Positions 36,517-44,399 of a stretch of 64,000 bases of DNA are shown here, in pieces (within the stretch, counting starts at the first letter, position 1; each line of letters begins with the position of its first letter). The position numbers and the translations under genes are program-made. The notes beneath the pieces are model-generated. The model was not told the origin of the DNA. It searched no databases and saw only the letters and a list, made by a program, of their open reading frames with translations. This DNA is from Gimesia sp. (GTDB taxonomy: Bacteria; Planctomycetota; Planctomycetia; Planctomycetales; Planctomycetaceae): contig PAJV01000024.1 of assembly GCA_002706765.1 (NCBI GenBank), positions 188,092 to 252,091 of the forward strand, written 5' to 3'.

Positions 36517-37989
36517 ATGTCATTTCAGAAACAAGAACACTCCGTAACTGACGCTGGTTGCGAATCGATGTCGCGTCGTGAATTCTTTTCCTGGGCGCGC
36601 TCTGGTCTGGCGGGAACGGCCGTCATGGATTTGCTGTTGCATCAGAAACCGGTTCCCGCTGCAGAAGCGTCCCGGGAGGCATCAACGGCACCTCATTTTC
36701 CGCCTCGGGTCAAACGGGTGGTCCATATCTGCCTGATCGGAGGCCTGAGCCATCTGGACTCCTTTGACTATAAACCTGCGCTGAAAGACCTGCACGGCAA
36801 AACGATGCCTGCTGATAAAACTCCCGAAACCTTTTTCGGTAAAGTCGGCCTGTTGCGTAAAAACGATTTTGAATTCCGCCAGCGCGGGGAAAGCGGTCTG
36901 TGGATTTCCGATCTGTTTCCTCACATCGCGGCCCAGGCAGATGAGCTCACGCTGTTGCGGTCCATGAAAGCAGATTCCGCCAATCACACTCCCGCCACCT
37001 TCCAGGAAAATACGGGATTCCGTTTGAATGGGTTTCCGGTCCTGGGATCCTGGCTTTCCTATGGGCTGGGATGTGAAACCGATGAGCTGCCTTCGTTTGT
37101 GGTGCTGCCTGACGTACGCGGTTACCCCGCTGCAGGAACGATTAACTGGTCGAATGGCTTCTTACCCGCTCTGCACCAGGGGGTGCCTTTTCAATCTCAG
37201 GGGCCAGCGATACGCGATCTGTTCCCTGAACGAAACATCTCGAAAACAACGGAACAAGCCAGTCGGCGGTTATTAAACCAGTTCAACCAGGGCCACCTGG
37301 AGCGGATGGGCTCGAACAGCGATCTGGAAGCACGAATTCGCAGCCATGAACTGGCCGCCAAAATGCAGCTGGCGGTACCCCGGGTTACTGATTTGACCAC
37401 TGAAACTTCTGCCACCCAGTCACTGTACGGTTTTGATTCCGAAGTCACAGCTCCGTTTGCACGTAACTGTCTGCTGGCGCGACGCTTACTTGAACAGGGG
37501 GTTCGTTTTGTGCAATTGTTTTCGGGAGGCCCGTTTGGATCACCGCGGATCAACTGGGACGGCCATGAAAACGTGAAAGGCAATCATTTACGTGAAGCAG
37601 CCCGCATCGATCAGCCCATCGCGGGTTTGTTACAGGATTTGAGGCAGCGGGGCATGCTGGATGATACACTGGTTCTATTTTCCACGGAGTTTGGCAGGAC
37701 ACCGTTTACGCAGTCTGCTTCTGATCAGGTTGGTACCGGCCGTGATCACAATATGAATGGTTTTTCAGTCTGGATGGCAGGCGGCGGGCTTAAGCATGGA
37801 GCCAGTTATGGAGCGACTGACGAATTTGGCTGGAAAGCTGTTGAAAAACCGATTGCCTGGCATGACTATCATGCCACCGTGCTCCATTTACTGGGGATCG
37901 ACCATACCCGTCTCACCTGGTATCACAACGGGATTGAACGCCGCCTGACGAATGTGCATGGCGAAGTGATTCATGAGATTCTTGCCTGA
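36517..37989 (+). CDS. DUF1501 protein, sulfatase-like fold, Tat substrate
   Basis: The 490-residue protein has a Tat-type motif SRREFFSWARSGLAGTAVMDLLL near residues 19-40. The DUF1501 body includes VHICLIGGLSHLDSFDYKP, ADELTLLRSMKADSANHTPATFQENTGF, RFVQLFSGGPFGSPRINWDGHENVKGNH, TLVLFSTEFGRTPFTQ and the C-terminal DYHATVLHLLGIDHTRLTWYHNGIERRLTNVHG. The fold is related to alkaline phosphatase/sulfatase enzymes, with metal-site Asp/His residues, but activity is not established. The ATG at 36517 is 7 bases after the DUF1553 gene stop; ATG 36568, immediately before SRREFF, is an alternative. The two genes form a canonical planctomycete pair. Confidence 0.92.
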   Translation: MSFQKQEHSVTDAGCESMSRREFFSWARSGLAGTAVMDLLLHQKPVPAAEASREASTAPHFPPRVKRVVHICLIGGLSHLDSFDYKPALKDLHGKTMPADKTPETFFGKVGLLRKNDFEFRQRGESGLWISDLFPHIAAQADELTLLRSMKADSANHTPATFQENTGFRLNGFPVLGSWLSYGLGCETDELPSFVVLPDVRGYPAAGTINWSNGFLPALHQGVPFQSQGPAIRDLFPERNISKTTEQASRRLLNQFNQGHLERMGSNSDLEARIRSHELAAKMQLAVPRVTDLTTETSATQSLYGFDSEVTAPFARNCLLARRLLEQGVRFVQLFSGGPFGSPRINWDGHENVKGNHLREAARIDQPIAGLLQDLRQRGMLDDTLVLFSTEFGRTPFTQSASDQVGTGRDHNMNGFSVWMAGGGLKHGASYGATDEFGWKAVEKPIAWHDYHATVLHLLGIDHTRLTWYHNGIERRLTNVHGEVIHEILA

Positions 37990-38161
37990 AATTCATTTGA
38001 ATTTGTTGTTTCCAGGCAGAACACCCTGAATTTTCAAGAAGATATTTTGTGTGTGTAGACGAATCGACTAGAATGGCTATAGTGTGTTTTCTTAATCGGC
38101 ATCAAAGGGGCGCTTACTTCTGTCTGATTGAATGGAACGTCCTGTCTAAAAAATTAATGAA

Positions 38162-39508
38162 ATGAATACTTTACAGAACCCTCGAAGCAAGTCCGACACC
38201 AGACGGGTACTGATCATCGGCGGTGGTTTCGCCGGATTGAATGCGGCACTGGAACTGGGGGGAGTAGCCGGAGTGGAAGTCACCCTGGTGGATCGCCATA
38301 ACTATCACCTGTTTCAACCGCTGCTCTATCAGGTGGCGATGGCCGGGCTCAGCCCCGCAGATATTGCCACCCCCATTCGCAGCTTGCTTTCCGCTTATCG
38401 CAATACCAGTGTTTTACTGGGGGAAGCGGAGTCGATCGATCTTCCCGGACAAAAAGTCAAATTCGATTTCGGCGAACTGGAGTTCGACTACCTGGTACTG
38501 GCCTGTGGTGCGACACACAGCTATTTCGGTCATAATGAGTGGGAAAAATATGCTCCCGGCCTGAAGACAATCTCACAGGCAACAGAAATCCGAAAACGGG
38601 TCCTGTCTGCCTTCGAGCATGCGGAACGCGTAACCGATCAGGATGAGCAAAAGAAGTATCTGACTTACGTGATCGTGGGGGGAGGCCCTACCGGGGTGGA
38701 ACTGGCAGGTGCCATCGGGGAGATGAGCCGCTTTACGCTCTCACGGGATTTTCGACGAATCAATCCCAGTCATACCCGCGTCATTTTAGTGGAAGCAGGC
38801 CCCAGAATCTTGCCCATGTTTTCCGAGCAGCAGTCAAACCGGGCGGCCCGTGATCTGGAGAAGCTGGGAGTTCAGATCTGGACCTCATCTGTGGTAACGA
38901 ATATCAATGCCGAGGGAGTGGAACTAGGGGATGAGCGAATCCGGGCTGCCACGGTGTTGTGGGCGGCAGGAGTTGAGGCTTCCGAACTCGGACAGGCAGG
39001 AGGCATGCACGTCGATAATCGTGGCCGGGTGCTTGTCGAACCGGATTTGAGCCTGGAAGGACATCCGAATGTATTTGTGGCCGGCGACCAGGCCAGTTAT
39101 ACCCATCAGACAGGCAGCCCACTGCCGGGAACTGCTCCCGTTGCCTTGCAGCAGGGGCGATTCATCGGGAAAACGATTCGCAATGAAGTCAAAGGCAAGC
39201 CGCGCAGCAAGTTCCATTTCCGGGACAAAGGTCAGATGGCTACCATTGGACGCAGTCGCGCCATTGTCGAAATGGGGCGGTTCAAGCTGGCTGGTTTTTT
39301 TGCCTGGGTCGTCTGGCTGGTCGTGCACGTGTTTTATCTCACCGGCTTTAAAAACCGGGTACTGGTGGTGATGCAGTGGGCCTGGTCCTATCTCAGTTTC
39401 AGGCGGGGCGCCCGATTGATTGTTGACCGGGGCTGGGTTCCTGCTGATGAACAGGATTCGGCAACAGAAACCGAAGAAGAGGAAGTTCCTGTACCTTCAG
39501 AGCATTAA
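38162..39508 (+). CDS. ndh: type II NADH:quinone oxidoreductase
   Basis: Ndh transfers electrons from NADH to the quinone pool without pumping protons. The 448-residue protein has the FAD-binding start VLIIGGGFAGLNAALEL, the NADH-binding YVIVGGGPTGVELAGAIGEM, and the late FAD segment NVFVAGDQASYTH followed by PGTAPVALQQG. The C-terminus has two hydrophobic stretches (FKLAGFFAWVVWLVVHVFYLTGFKNR) that bind the membrane. It stands alone with about 170 bases of upstream sequence. With the menaquinone genes at 48522-50442 it fits a menaquinone-based chain. Confidence 0.92.
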   Translation: MNTLQNPRSKSDTRRVLIIGGGFAGLNAALELGGVAGVEVTLVDRHNYHLFQPLLYQVAMAGLSPADIATPIRSLLSAYRNTSVLLGEAESIDLPGQKVKFDFGELEFDYLVLACGATHSYFGHNEWEKYAPGLKTISQATEIRKRVLSAFEHAERVTDQDEQKKYLTYVIVGGGPTGVELAGAIGEMSRFTLSRDFRRINPSHTRVILVEAGPRILPMFSEQQSNRAARDLEKLGVQIWTSSVVTNINAEGVELGDERIRAATVLWAAGVEASELGQAGGMHVDNRGRVLVEPDLSLEGHPNVFVAGDQASYTHQTGSPLPGTAPVALQQGRFIGKTIRNEVKGKPRSKFHFRDKGQMATIGRSRAIVEMGRFKLAGFFAWVVWLVVHVFYLTGFKNRVLVVMQWAWSYLSFRRGARLIVDRGWVPADEQDSATETEEEEVPVPSEH

Positions 39509-39566
39509 TGAATACAGGCTTCCGGGCCTGGAATGTCTGACGCTGGGGGGGGAAGCCGGATCTTCC

Positions 39567-40907
39567 TCAGTTGGTGAGTTCTTCGGGAGGAATAGGACTG
39601 CCGTGGGGATCCTGGTCCGTCTCGTTCGTATCCTCATTCAACTTTTCACGTAACTGGCGATCGGTAAAGTGTTCCAGTCGTTCGGCCTGTCTGTGAATGG
39701 TTTCTGTCGACATGCCCGCGTGTTCGACCAGGTAGTGTTCCCAGAGACGATGTGAACGAACCAGTTGACGTTCCCGATCACGGCCCGCTTCAGTCAATTC
39801 AAATTGACCATCTGATCCAGCAATCTGGTTCTGGTGTGTCAGGTAATAGAGTGTGAGACGGGTGGGCCAGGCGCGGGAGAATAGAATCTCGCGCAAATAG
39901 CCGGCATCCGGTTTAAGGTCCGGGTCACGTTCTTCAATACGATACATGAGCGCGATGATGTCTTCTGCCAGTATTTTCCAGGCCAGGAACTGCCTTCGAA
40001 CAAAAATGACCAGAATTCCATGCCGAGGGCCGGACAGGGCAGCCAGAACAAACAGCAGACCCGCGGCGACGGCCATCATCCCGGCGGTAGAAGTACTGCC
40101 ATAACCGAACCAGTGTGGAACGGTTATGGCGCTGATGTGTCCCGTGATGGCAGCGATGACAGCCAGTATCACACTGATAACAATCATGCGTCCCAGGCGA
40201 TCGGTAAGCATGTAGGCGGCAGCGGGGGGAACCACAAACATTGCCACAACGAGAATATTGCCCACTGTTTCAAAACTGGCGACGGCCGTGATCGCGACCA
40301 GTGTCATGAGCGTGTAATGGATCAGTGTGGCGTTAAATCCCGTGGTCGTTGCGAGAGCCGGGTCGAATGAACTGAGTTTGAGTTCCTTGAAAAAGCAAAT
40401 CACAAACAACAGGTTGATTAACAGAACAATCGAGAGCACGGCGACAACCCGGGGGATTTCCCAGCCGGCAATCAGAACCGTATCGAGGGGAGTCAGTTCA
40501 ATTGCACCGTAGAGTACGCAGCCCGGATCCAGGTCAACATGGTCCGCAGCCTGCACAATCATGACCAGACCCAGCGCAAACAGTGATGTGAAAACCACTC
40601 CCATGGCAGCGCCTTCGTCCACTTTTCCGAAGCTGCGAATCCACTCTGTGAACAGGGCTGTTAAAATTCCCGCGATGACCGCACCGACAAACATGGGCAG
40701 ACTGCTGCGGCTGTCACTGATGAAAAACGCGGCAGCAAGACCGGGCAGGATGGCGTGCGTAATCGCATCACCCAGCATACTCATTTTTCTCAAGACCAGA
40801 AAATTTCCCAGCAGGGCTGTTGCGACAGAACAGAGAATTCCCGCGACAATGATCCAGCCATCCAGATACCAGTTCCACTGGCTCAATGCTTCTCGAATGA
40901 CATTCAT
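39567..40907 (-). CDS. metal ABC permease with C-terminal DtxR/MntR-like domain (YtgD-position)
   Basis: This 446-residue protein has an ABC-3 (Mn/Zn/Fe) permease half with about eight membrane segments to residue 302 (RKMSMLGDAITHAILPGLAAAFF, VVPPAAAYMLTDRLGR). A cytoplasmic extension of about 145 residues reads like DtxR/MntR: a winged-helix-like part (LTLYYLTHQNQIAGSDGQFELTEAGRDRERQ) and a dimerisation/metal domain. Metal-ligand positions H386, E390, H405, E409, E412 and H413 are all filled; they match DtxR H79, E83, H98, C102, E105, H106, and E409/E412/H413 match MntR E99/E102/H103. It overlaps the previous permease by 4 bases (ATGA). Confidence 0.88.
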   Translation of the reverse strand: MNVIREALSQWNWYLDGWIIVAGILCSVATALLGNFLVLRKMSMLGDAITHAILPGLAAAFFISDSRSSLPMFVGAVIAGILTALFTEWIRSFGKVDEGAAMGVVFTSLFALGLVMIVQAADHVDLDPGCVLYGAIELTPLDTVLIAGWEIPRVVAVLSIVLLINLLFVICFFKELKLSSFDPALATTTGFNATLIHYTLMTLVAITAVASFETVGNILVVAMFVVPPAAAYMLTDRLGRMIVISVILAVIAAITGHISAITVPHWFGYGSTSTAGMMAVAAGLLFVLAALSGPRHGILVIFVRRQFLAWKILAEDIIALMYRIEERDPDLKPDAGYLREILFSRAWPTRLTLYYLTHQNQIAGSDGQFELTEAGRDRERQLVRSHRLWEHYLVEHAGMSTETIHRQAERLEHFTDRQLREKLNEDTNETDQDPHGSPIPPEELTN

Positions 40908-42400
40908 GAACCAGGCCTCCCGGATTGAGAGACCGATGAATCCGTGTTTCCCGGATCGATCTCCAGCGTGTGAGGGCTGGCTAAAATATCGGAGGACGCC
41001 TGTTGAATCAGTAACGCTTCCAGCTCAGCAATGACTTCCGGTTCCAGGACATGTTCGATGGCATCGGCGTCCCGATCGACCTTACTCGACGCCACGTCGG
41101 CATAGGTGATGAGGTACAGTTCCCAGAGTCGATGCTCGTGAACGACCCGTGCGGCTTCGGTCAGACCCAGGGGTGTCAATCGTATCTGATCACCGGAAAC
41201 GGTCTCAATTAAGTCATTCTGTTCGGCACGCCGGATGATTTTGTGGAGTGCTGTTGGCGACCAGCTGCGCATCTGGTAGAGGGCAGTGACGGGCACCGGT
41301 TTGATCTGTTTTTCTGCCAGCATGCGATGCGCTTCCAAGTATTCATAGATGCTGCGCAACAGGTGTTGTCGATTGACTTTAGTATTCAGTTGATAGCGTC
41401 TGACTTTGCGGATCAGAATGCCCCGGGGAATTCCAAAAACCATGCTGACCAGAAACATGCTGGTTGCCACCAGTACAATCATCGCACCGGAAGGCAGGTT
41501 GGGGAAAATCGCGCTCATGGCAGAGCCTATCATTCCACTGAGCGCTCCGAGGACTGTAGCGACGAGCGAGAGGTAAAAGATCTTTTCTGTCCAGAAGCGG
41601 GCTGCCGCGGGGGGAATCACCAGGAGTGAAATCATCAGAATCAGACCAACCGCCTGGAGACCAATGATCGTCACTACCACAACCAGTCCCATCAGAATCA
41701 TATCGAGAAAGACAACGGGGAAGCCCCGTGAGTGCGCAAAGCCTTCGTCAAAACAGAGTAGTGTGAGTTCCTTATACAGGAAGATAGAGATCAGCATACA
41801 GGTCAGACCCGCGCTGCCAATCAGCCAGGCATCGCTGGCGACCATTGATGCGGTCTTACCGTAAATAAAAGATTCGAGTCCGGCTGCGTGACCCGTCTGC
41901 ATCTGCTGGACAATTCCCAGTAATGCGACTCCCGCTCCAAAAAAAACACTGAGCACAATTCCCAGGGCGGCGTCTTCTTTTAAACGGGTTAAATTACGAA
42001 TCAGCAGAATGGATGCGATCCCCAGCAATCCGCTGATGGCAGCTCCCGACAGCAGCACAGGCAGGGTTTTGCCATTCATGCCCAGTGATGTCGCGAGAAT
42101 AAAAGCCAGTGCTATGCCGGGCAGGGTGGCATGGCTTAAAGCGTCCCCCATCAGGGCTCGTTTTCTCAGCAGGGCAAAACTGCCGATCATGCCGGCGGAC
42201 ATGCCCAGTAATGTCGTGCCCAGAATGACGATGCGCGTGTTATAGTCCTCTAAAAAGAAAACCCGTCTCCAGTCTTTCCATTCAGGAAGGGAAATGCTGC
42301 GGTCTGTAATGGATTCCTGGGAAATAGAGGGCTCGGCTGCGAGCAGCGCAGGCGCAGGACAGAGACTCAGCAGCAGAACTATCATGGCAAACAGTCTCAT
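40904..42400 (-). CDS. metal ABC permease-repressor fusion (YtgCR-like)
   Basis: The 498-residue protein has a signal-like N-terminus (MRLFAMIVLLLSLCPAPALLAAEP). An ABC-3 permease domain (about 55-335; LLRKRALMGDALSHATLPGIALAF, VIPPAAARFWTEK) is followed by a full DtxR/MntR-like module (about 343-465). Its winged helix reads SIYEYLEA ... SWSPTALHKIIRRAEQNDLIETVSGDQIRLTPLGLTEAARVV. The dimerisation domain has HRLWE (H423, E427), then D442, D446, E449 and H450 at the DtxR ligand positions H98, C102, E105, H106. Chlamydial YtgCR has the same architecture and is cleaved to free its repressor. The start overlaps the ATPase stop by 4 bases. Confidence 0.9.
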   Translation of the reverse strand: MRLFAMIVLLLSLCPAPALLAAEPSISQESITDRSISLPEWKDWRRVFFLEDYNTRIVILGTTLLGMSAGMIGSFALLRKRALMGDALSHATLPGIALAFILATSLGMNGKTLPVLLSGAAISGLLGIASILLIRNLTRLKEDAALGIVLSVFFGAGVALLGIVQQMQTGHAAGLESFIYGKTASMVASDAWLIGSAGLTCMLISIFLYKELTLLCFDEGFAHSRGFPVVFLDMILMGLVVVVTIIGLQAVGLILMISLLVIPPAAARFWTEKIFYLSLVATVLGALSGMIGSAMSAIFPNLPSGAMIVLVATSMFLVSMVFGIPRGILIRKVRRYQLNTKVNRQHLLRSIYEYLEAHRMLAEKQIKPVPVTALYQMRSWSPTALHKIIRRAEQNDLIETVSGDQIRLTPLGLTEAARVVHEHRLWELYLITYADVASSKVDRDADAIEHVLEPEVIAELEALLIQQASSDILASPHTLEIDPGNTDSSVSQSGRPGS

Positions 42401-43212
42401 AAAGACTGCTCCCGGCGACGCATGGTCTCGGTTGCTTCTTCCAGCAGAGTCAGTCTGCCGCCATAGGTTTTCTGCAGATTTTCAGGCGTGAAAACATCTG
42501 CGGTCAAACCATGATCGATCACCCGCATATTCAGCAGGATGACATAGTCAAAATATTCCGGTACGGTCTGGAGGTCATGATGGATCACCAGCGCCGTTTT
42601 ACCGGACTCTTTCATTTCCTGCAGGATCTGGACGATTGCTTTTTCTGTAGCGGCATCCACGGCTGCGAAGGGTTCATCCATCAGGTATAAATCAGCATTC
42701 TGCACCAGGGCGCGGGCCAGGAAGGTCCGCTGTTGCTGTCCCCCTGAGAGCTGGCTGATCTGGCGGCGGGCATAGTCGGCGATTCCCACACGCTCCAGTG
42801 CTTCCATGGCACGAACTTTATGTTTTTTGCGAACAGGCAGACACCAGCCAATTTCTTTATAGAGTCCCATTGTCACCACATCCAGGGCGTCCACGGGAAA
42901 ATCCCAGTCGACACTTTCCCGCTGGGGAACGTAACCCACACGGTGTCGATTTTTCTGATACGACTTGCCAAAGATCTGAACCCGTCCGGATGCTTTCGGT
43001 ATCAGATCCATGACGGCTTTCAGCAGTGTGCTTTTCCCTGCGCCATTGGGGCCAATGATCCCAATCAGCTTACCCGGCGGGATATCAAAGCTGACGTCCC
43101 AGATCACAGGCTTGCGATGATATGCCACTGTCAGATCATAGACCGAGAGGGGGATCGCAGCGTTTGAAGTATCGTTTTGCCGGTCGGGGGAAACACTGTT
43201 GCTGGTATTCAT
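42397..43212 (-). CDS. metal ABC transporter ATPase
   Basis: This 271-residue ATP-binding subunit powers the Mn/Zn/Fe-type importer. It has Walker A GPNGAGKST, the Q-loop region VGYVPQRESVDWDFPV, the signature LSGGQQQR, Walker B LYLMDEPF and the H-loop His in LVIHHDLQTVPEYFD. The QRESVDWDFP form of the Q-loop is characteristic of manganese/zinc/iron ABC-3 ATPases such as MntB, SitB, TroB and YtgB. It lies 77 bases after the binding-protein gene and overlaps the next permease by 4 bases. Confidence 0.93.
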   Translation of the reverse strand: MNTSNSVSPDRQNDTSNAAIPLSVYDLTVAYHRKPVIWDVSFDIPPGKLIGIIGPNGAGKSTLLKAVMDLIPKASGRVQIFGKSYQKNRHRVGYVPQRESVDWDFPVDALDVVTMGLYKEIGWCLPVRKKHKVRAMEALERVGIADYARRQISQLSGGQQQRTFLARALVQNADLYLMDEPFAAVDAATEKAIVQILQEMKESGKTALVIHHDLQTVPEYFDYVILLNMRVIDHGLTADVFTPENLQKTYGGRLTLLEEATETMRRREQSL

Positions 43213-43289
43213 AAGATCGAAACGATTTCATTGAATGTATGCTGGATATAAGAGTCAGATAAATACGGTCAGGATGTGAGGGGGTTGAG

Positions 43290-44282
43290 TCACGGGGTGA
43301 GTTTGCCCTGCATTCCTTTTTCAGGGGCGGTGCCGCCGAGCGCTCTGGCAACGATCGTGAAATTATGATCCAGCATGCCCATGTAACTCCCTTCGTAGCT
43401 GCCTGCTTCTCCCATGGCATCAGAGAACAATTCGCCGCCAATAATAATCTCATGACCTTGCGCTTTCGCACCATCGATCAACGCTGTGATATTCTTTTTA
43501 GAGACACTGCTTTCCACAAAGACAGCTTTGACATCTTTCGCGACCAGTAAATCAACCAGTTCGTTGATCCGTTTCAGACCGGCTTCTGATTCTGTAGAAA
43601 TCCCCTGAACTCCCAGCACTTCCAGTCCATAAGCCCGGCCAAAATAATTGAAGGCATCATGCGAGGTGATTAAAATTCGACTGTTCTGCGGTATGGACTG
43701 AATCACTTTCAATCCATACTCATGCAGCGTATTGAGTTGCTGTTTGTAGTCGTCAGCATTCTTCTGATAGTCAGCGGCGTGCCTGGGGTCATACCGGCTC
43801 AAAGCGTCTTTCACCGCATCAACACAGAGTGACCAGGTGGCGACATCCATCCAGACGTGGGGGTCGTAATGACCGTTGAAATCGTCCGGTTCCAGTAAGG
43901 TTTTCTGGTCGATCAACTCCGTGACTGCAAAGACAGGTTTGTTGCGAGCGACCTTGATCAGGGTGTCCGCCATTTTTCCTTCCAGCATCAGTCCAGAATA
44001 AAAGACCATGTCGGAATTCATGATTGTCTGCACATCATCACGGCTGGCTTTATGCATGTGGGGGTCGACCCCCGAACCCATAATTTGTGTGACGGCCACA
44101 TATTCTCGTCCTACATTTTTCACCAGATCTGCGACCATCCCCACGGTTGCGGCTACCGGAATCGGATATTTTAACTGCTTGTCTGACTGCTGATCAGAGG
44201 ATTCTTCAGGAACCGAATCCTGCCTGGACTGGCAGCCTGCCAGTATGCCTAACATCAGGCTGAATGCGAGAAGCTTTCGCAT
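43290..44282 (-). CDS. metal-binding lipoprotein, ZnuA/TroA/YtgA family
   Basis: The 330-residue protein captures a divalent metal outside the inner membrane. It has a lipobox ILAGCQS (Cys17). Four ligand positions of the family are visible: H75 (GVDPHMHK), H142 (HYDPHVWMD), H208 (ITSHDAFNYFG) and D288 (GGELFSDAMGEAG). The His-His-His-Asp set is like TroA; PsaA and MntC have Glu at the third position, so the metal could be Zn, Mn or Fe. The ATG has AGGAGA 6 bases upstream, a strong site. It is the first gene of the operon, 41 bases downstream of the 22-bp palindrome. Confidence 0.93.
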   Translation of the reverse strand: MRKLLAFSLMLGILAGCQSRQDSVPEESSDQQSDKQLKYPIPVAATVGMVADLVKNVGREYVAVTQIMGSGVDPHMHKASRDDVQTIMNSDMVFYSGLMLEGKMADTLIKVARNKPVFAVTELIDQKTLLEPDDFNGHYDPHVWMDVATWSLCVDAVKDALSRYDPRHAADYQKNADDYKQQLNTLHEYGLKVIQSIPQNSRILITSHDAFNYFGRAYGLEVLGVQGISTESEAGLKRINELVDLLVAKDVKAVFVESSVSKKNITALIDGAKAQGHEIIIGGELFSDAMGEAGSYEGSYMGMLDHNFTIVARALGGTAPEKGMQGKLTP

Positions 44283-44322
44283 TGATGATCTCCTGGTAGA
44301 GAATGTGTGTACAATGAATGTT

Positions 44323-44344
44323 AAATGTAGCCTAGGCTACATTT
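44323..44344. promoter_or_regulatory. 22-bp perfect palindrome, candidate DtxR/MntR-type operator
   Basis: The sequence is a perfect 22-bp palindrome with half-site AAATGTAGCCT. Its upstream edge lies 6 bases past the -10 box of the metal-transporter promoter, so it covers the expected transcription start. Family operators of DtxR, IdeR, MntR and TroR are palindromes of this size with a TAGnCTA or AGGnTA core. Occupancy would block transcription of the binding-protein gene. It ends 41 bases before that gene's start codon. Confidence 0.8.
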
Positions 44345-44350
44345 GGTTTT

Positions 44351-44378
44351 ATTTTAGCAGAGTCCATGATGGTGTCAA
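44351..44378 (-). promoter_or_regulatory. sigma70-type promoter of the metal ABC operon
   Basis: On the minus strand TTGACA (44378-44373) is followed after 16 bases by TAAAAT (44356-44351). The -35 is a perfect consensus match and the -10 differs at one or two bases. Transcription would begin near 44344, at the edge of the palindrome. It lies in the 117-base gap after the hydrolase gene stop (44400). Confidence 0.7.
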
Positions 44379-44399
44379 CACCAGCGGTGATTGTTGTAC

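Noticed and set aside
39516..39556. GGCTTCC/GGAAGCC inverted repeat between ndh and the metal permease
   Set aside because: Seven-base arms with a 27-base loop; too weak for a terminator.
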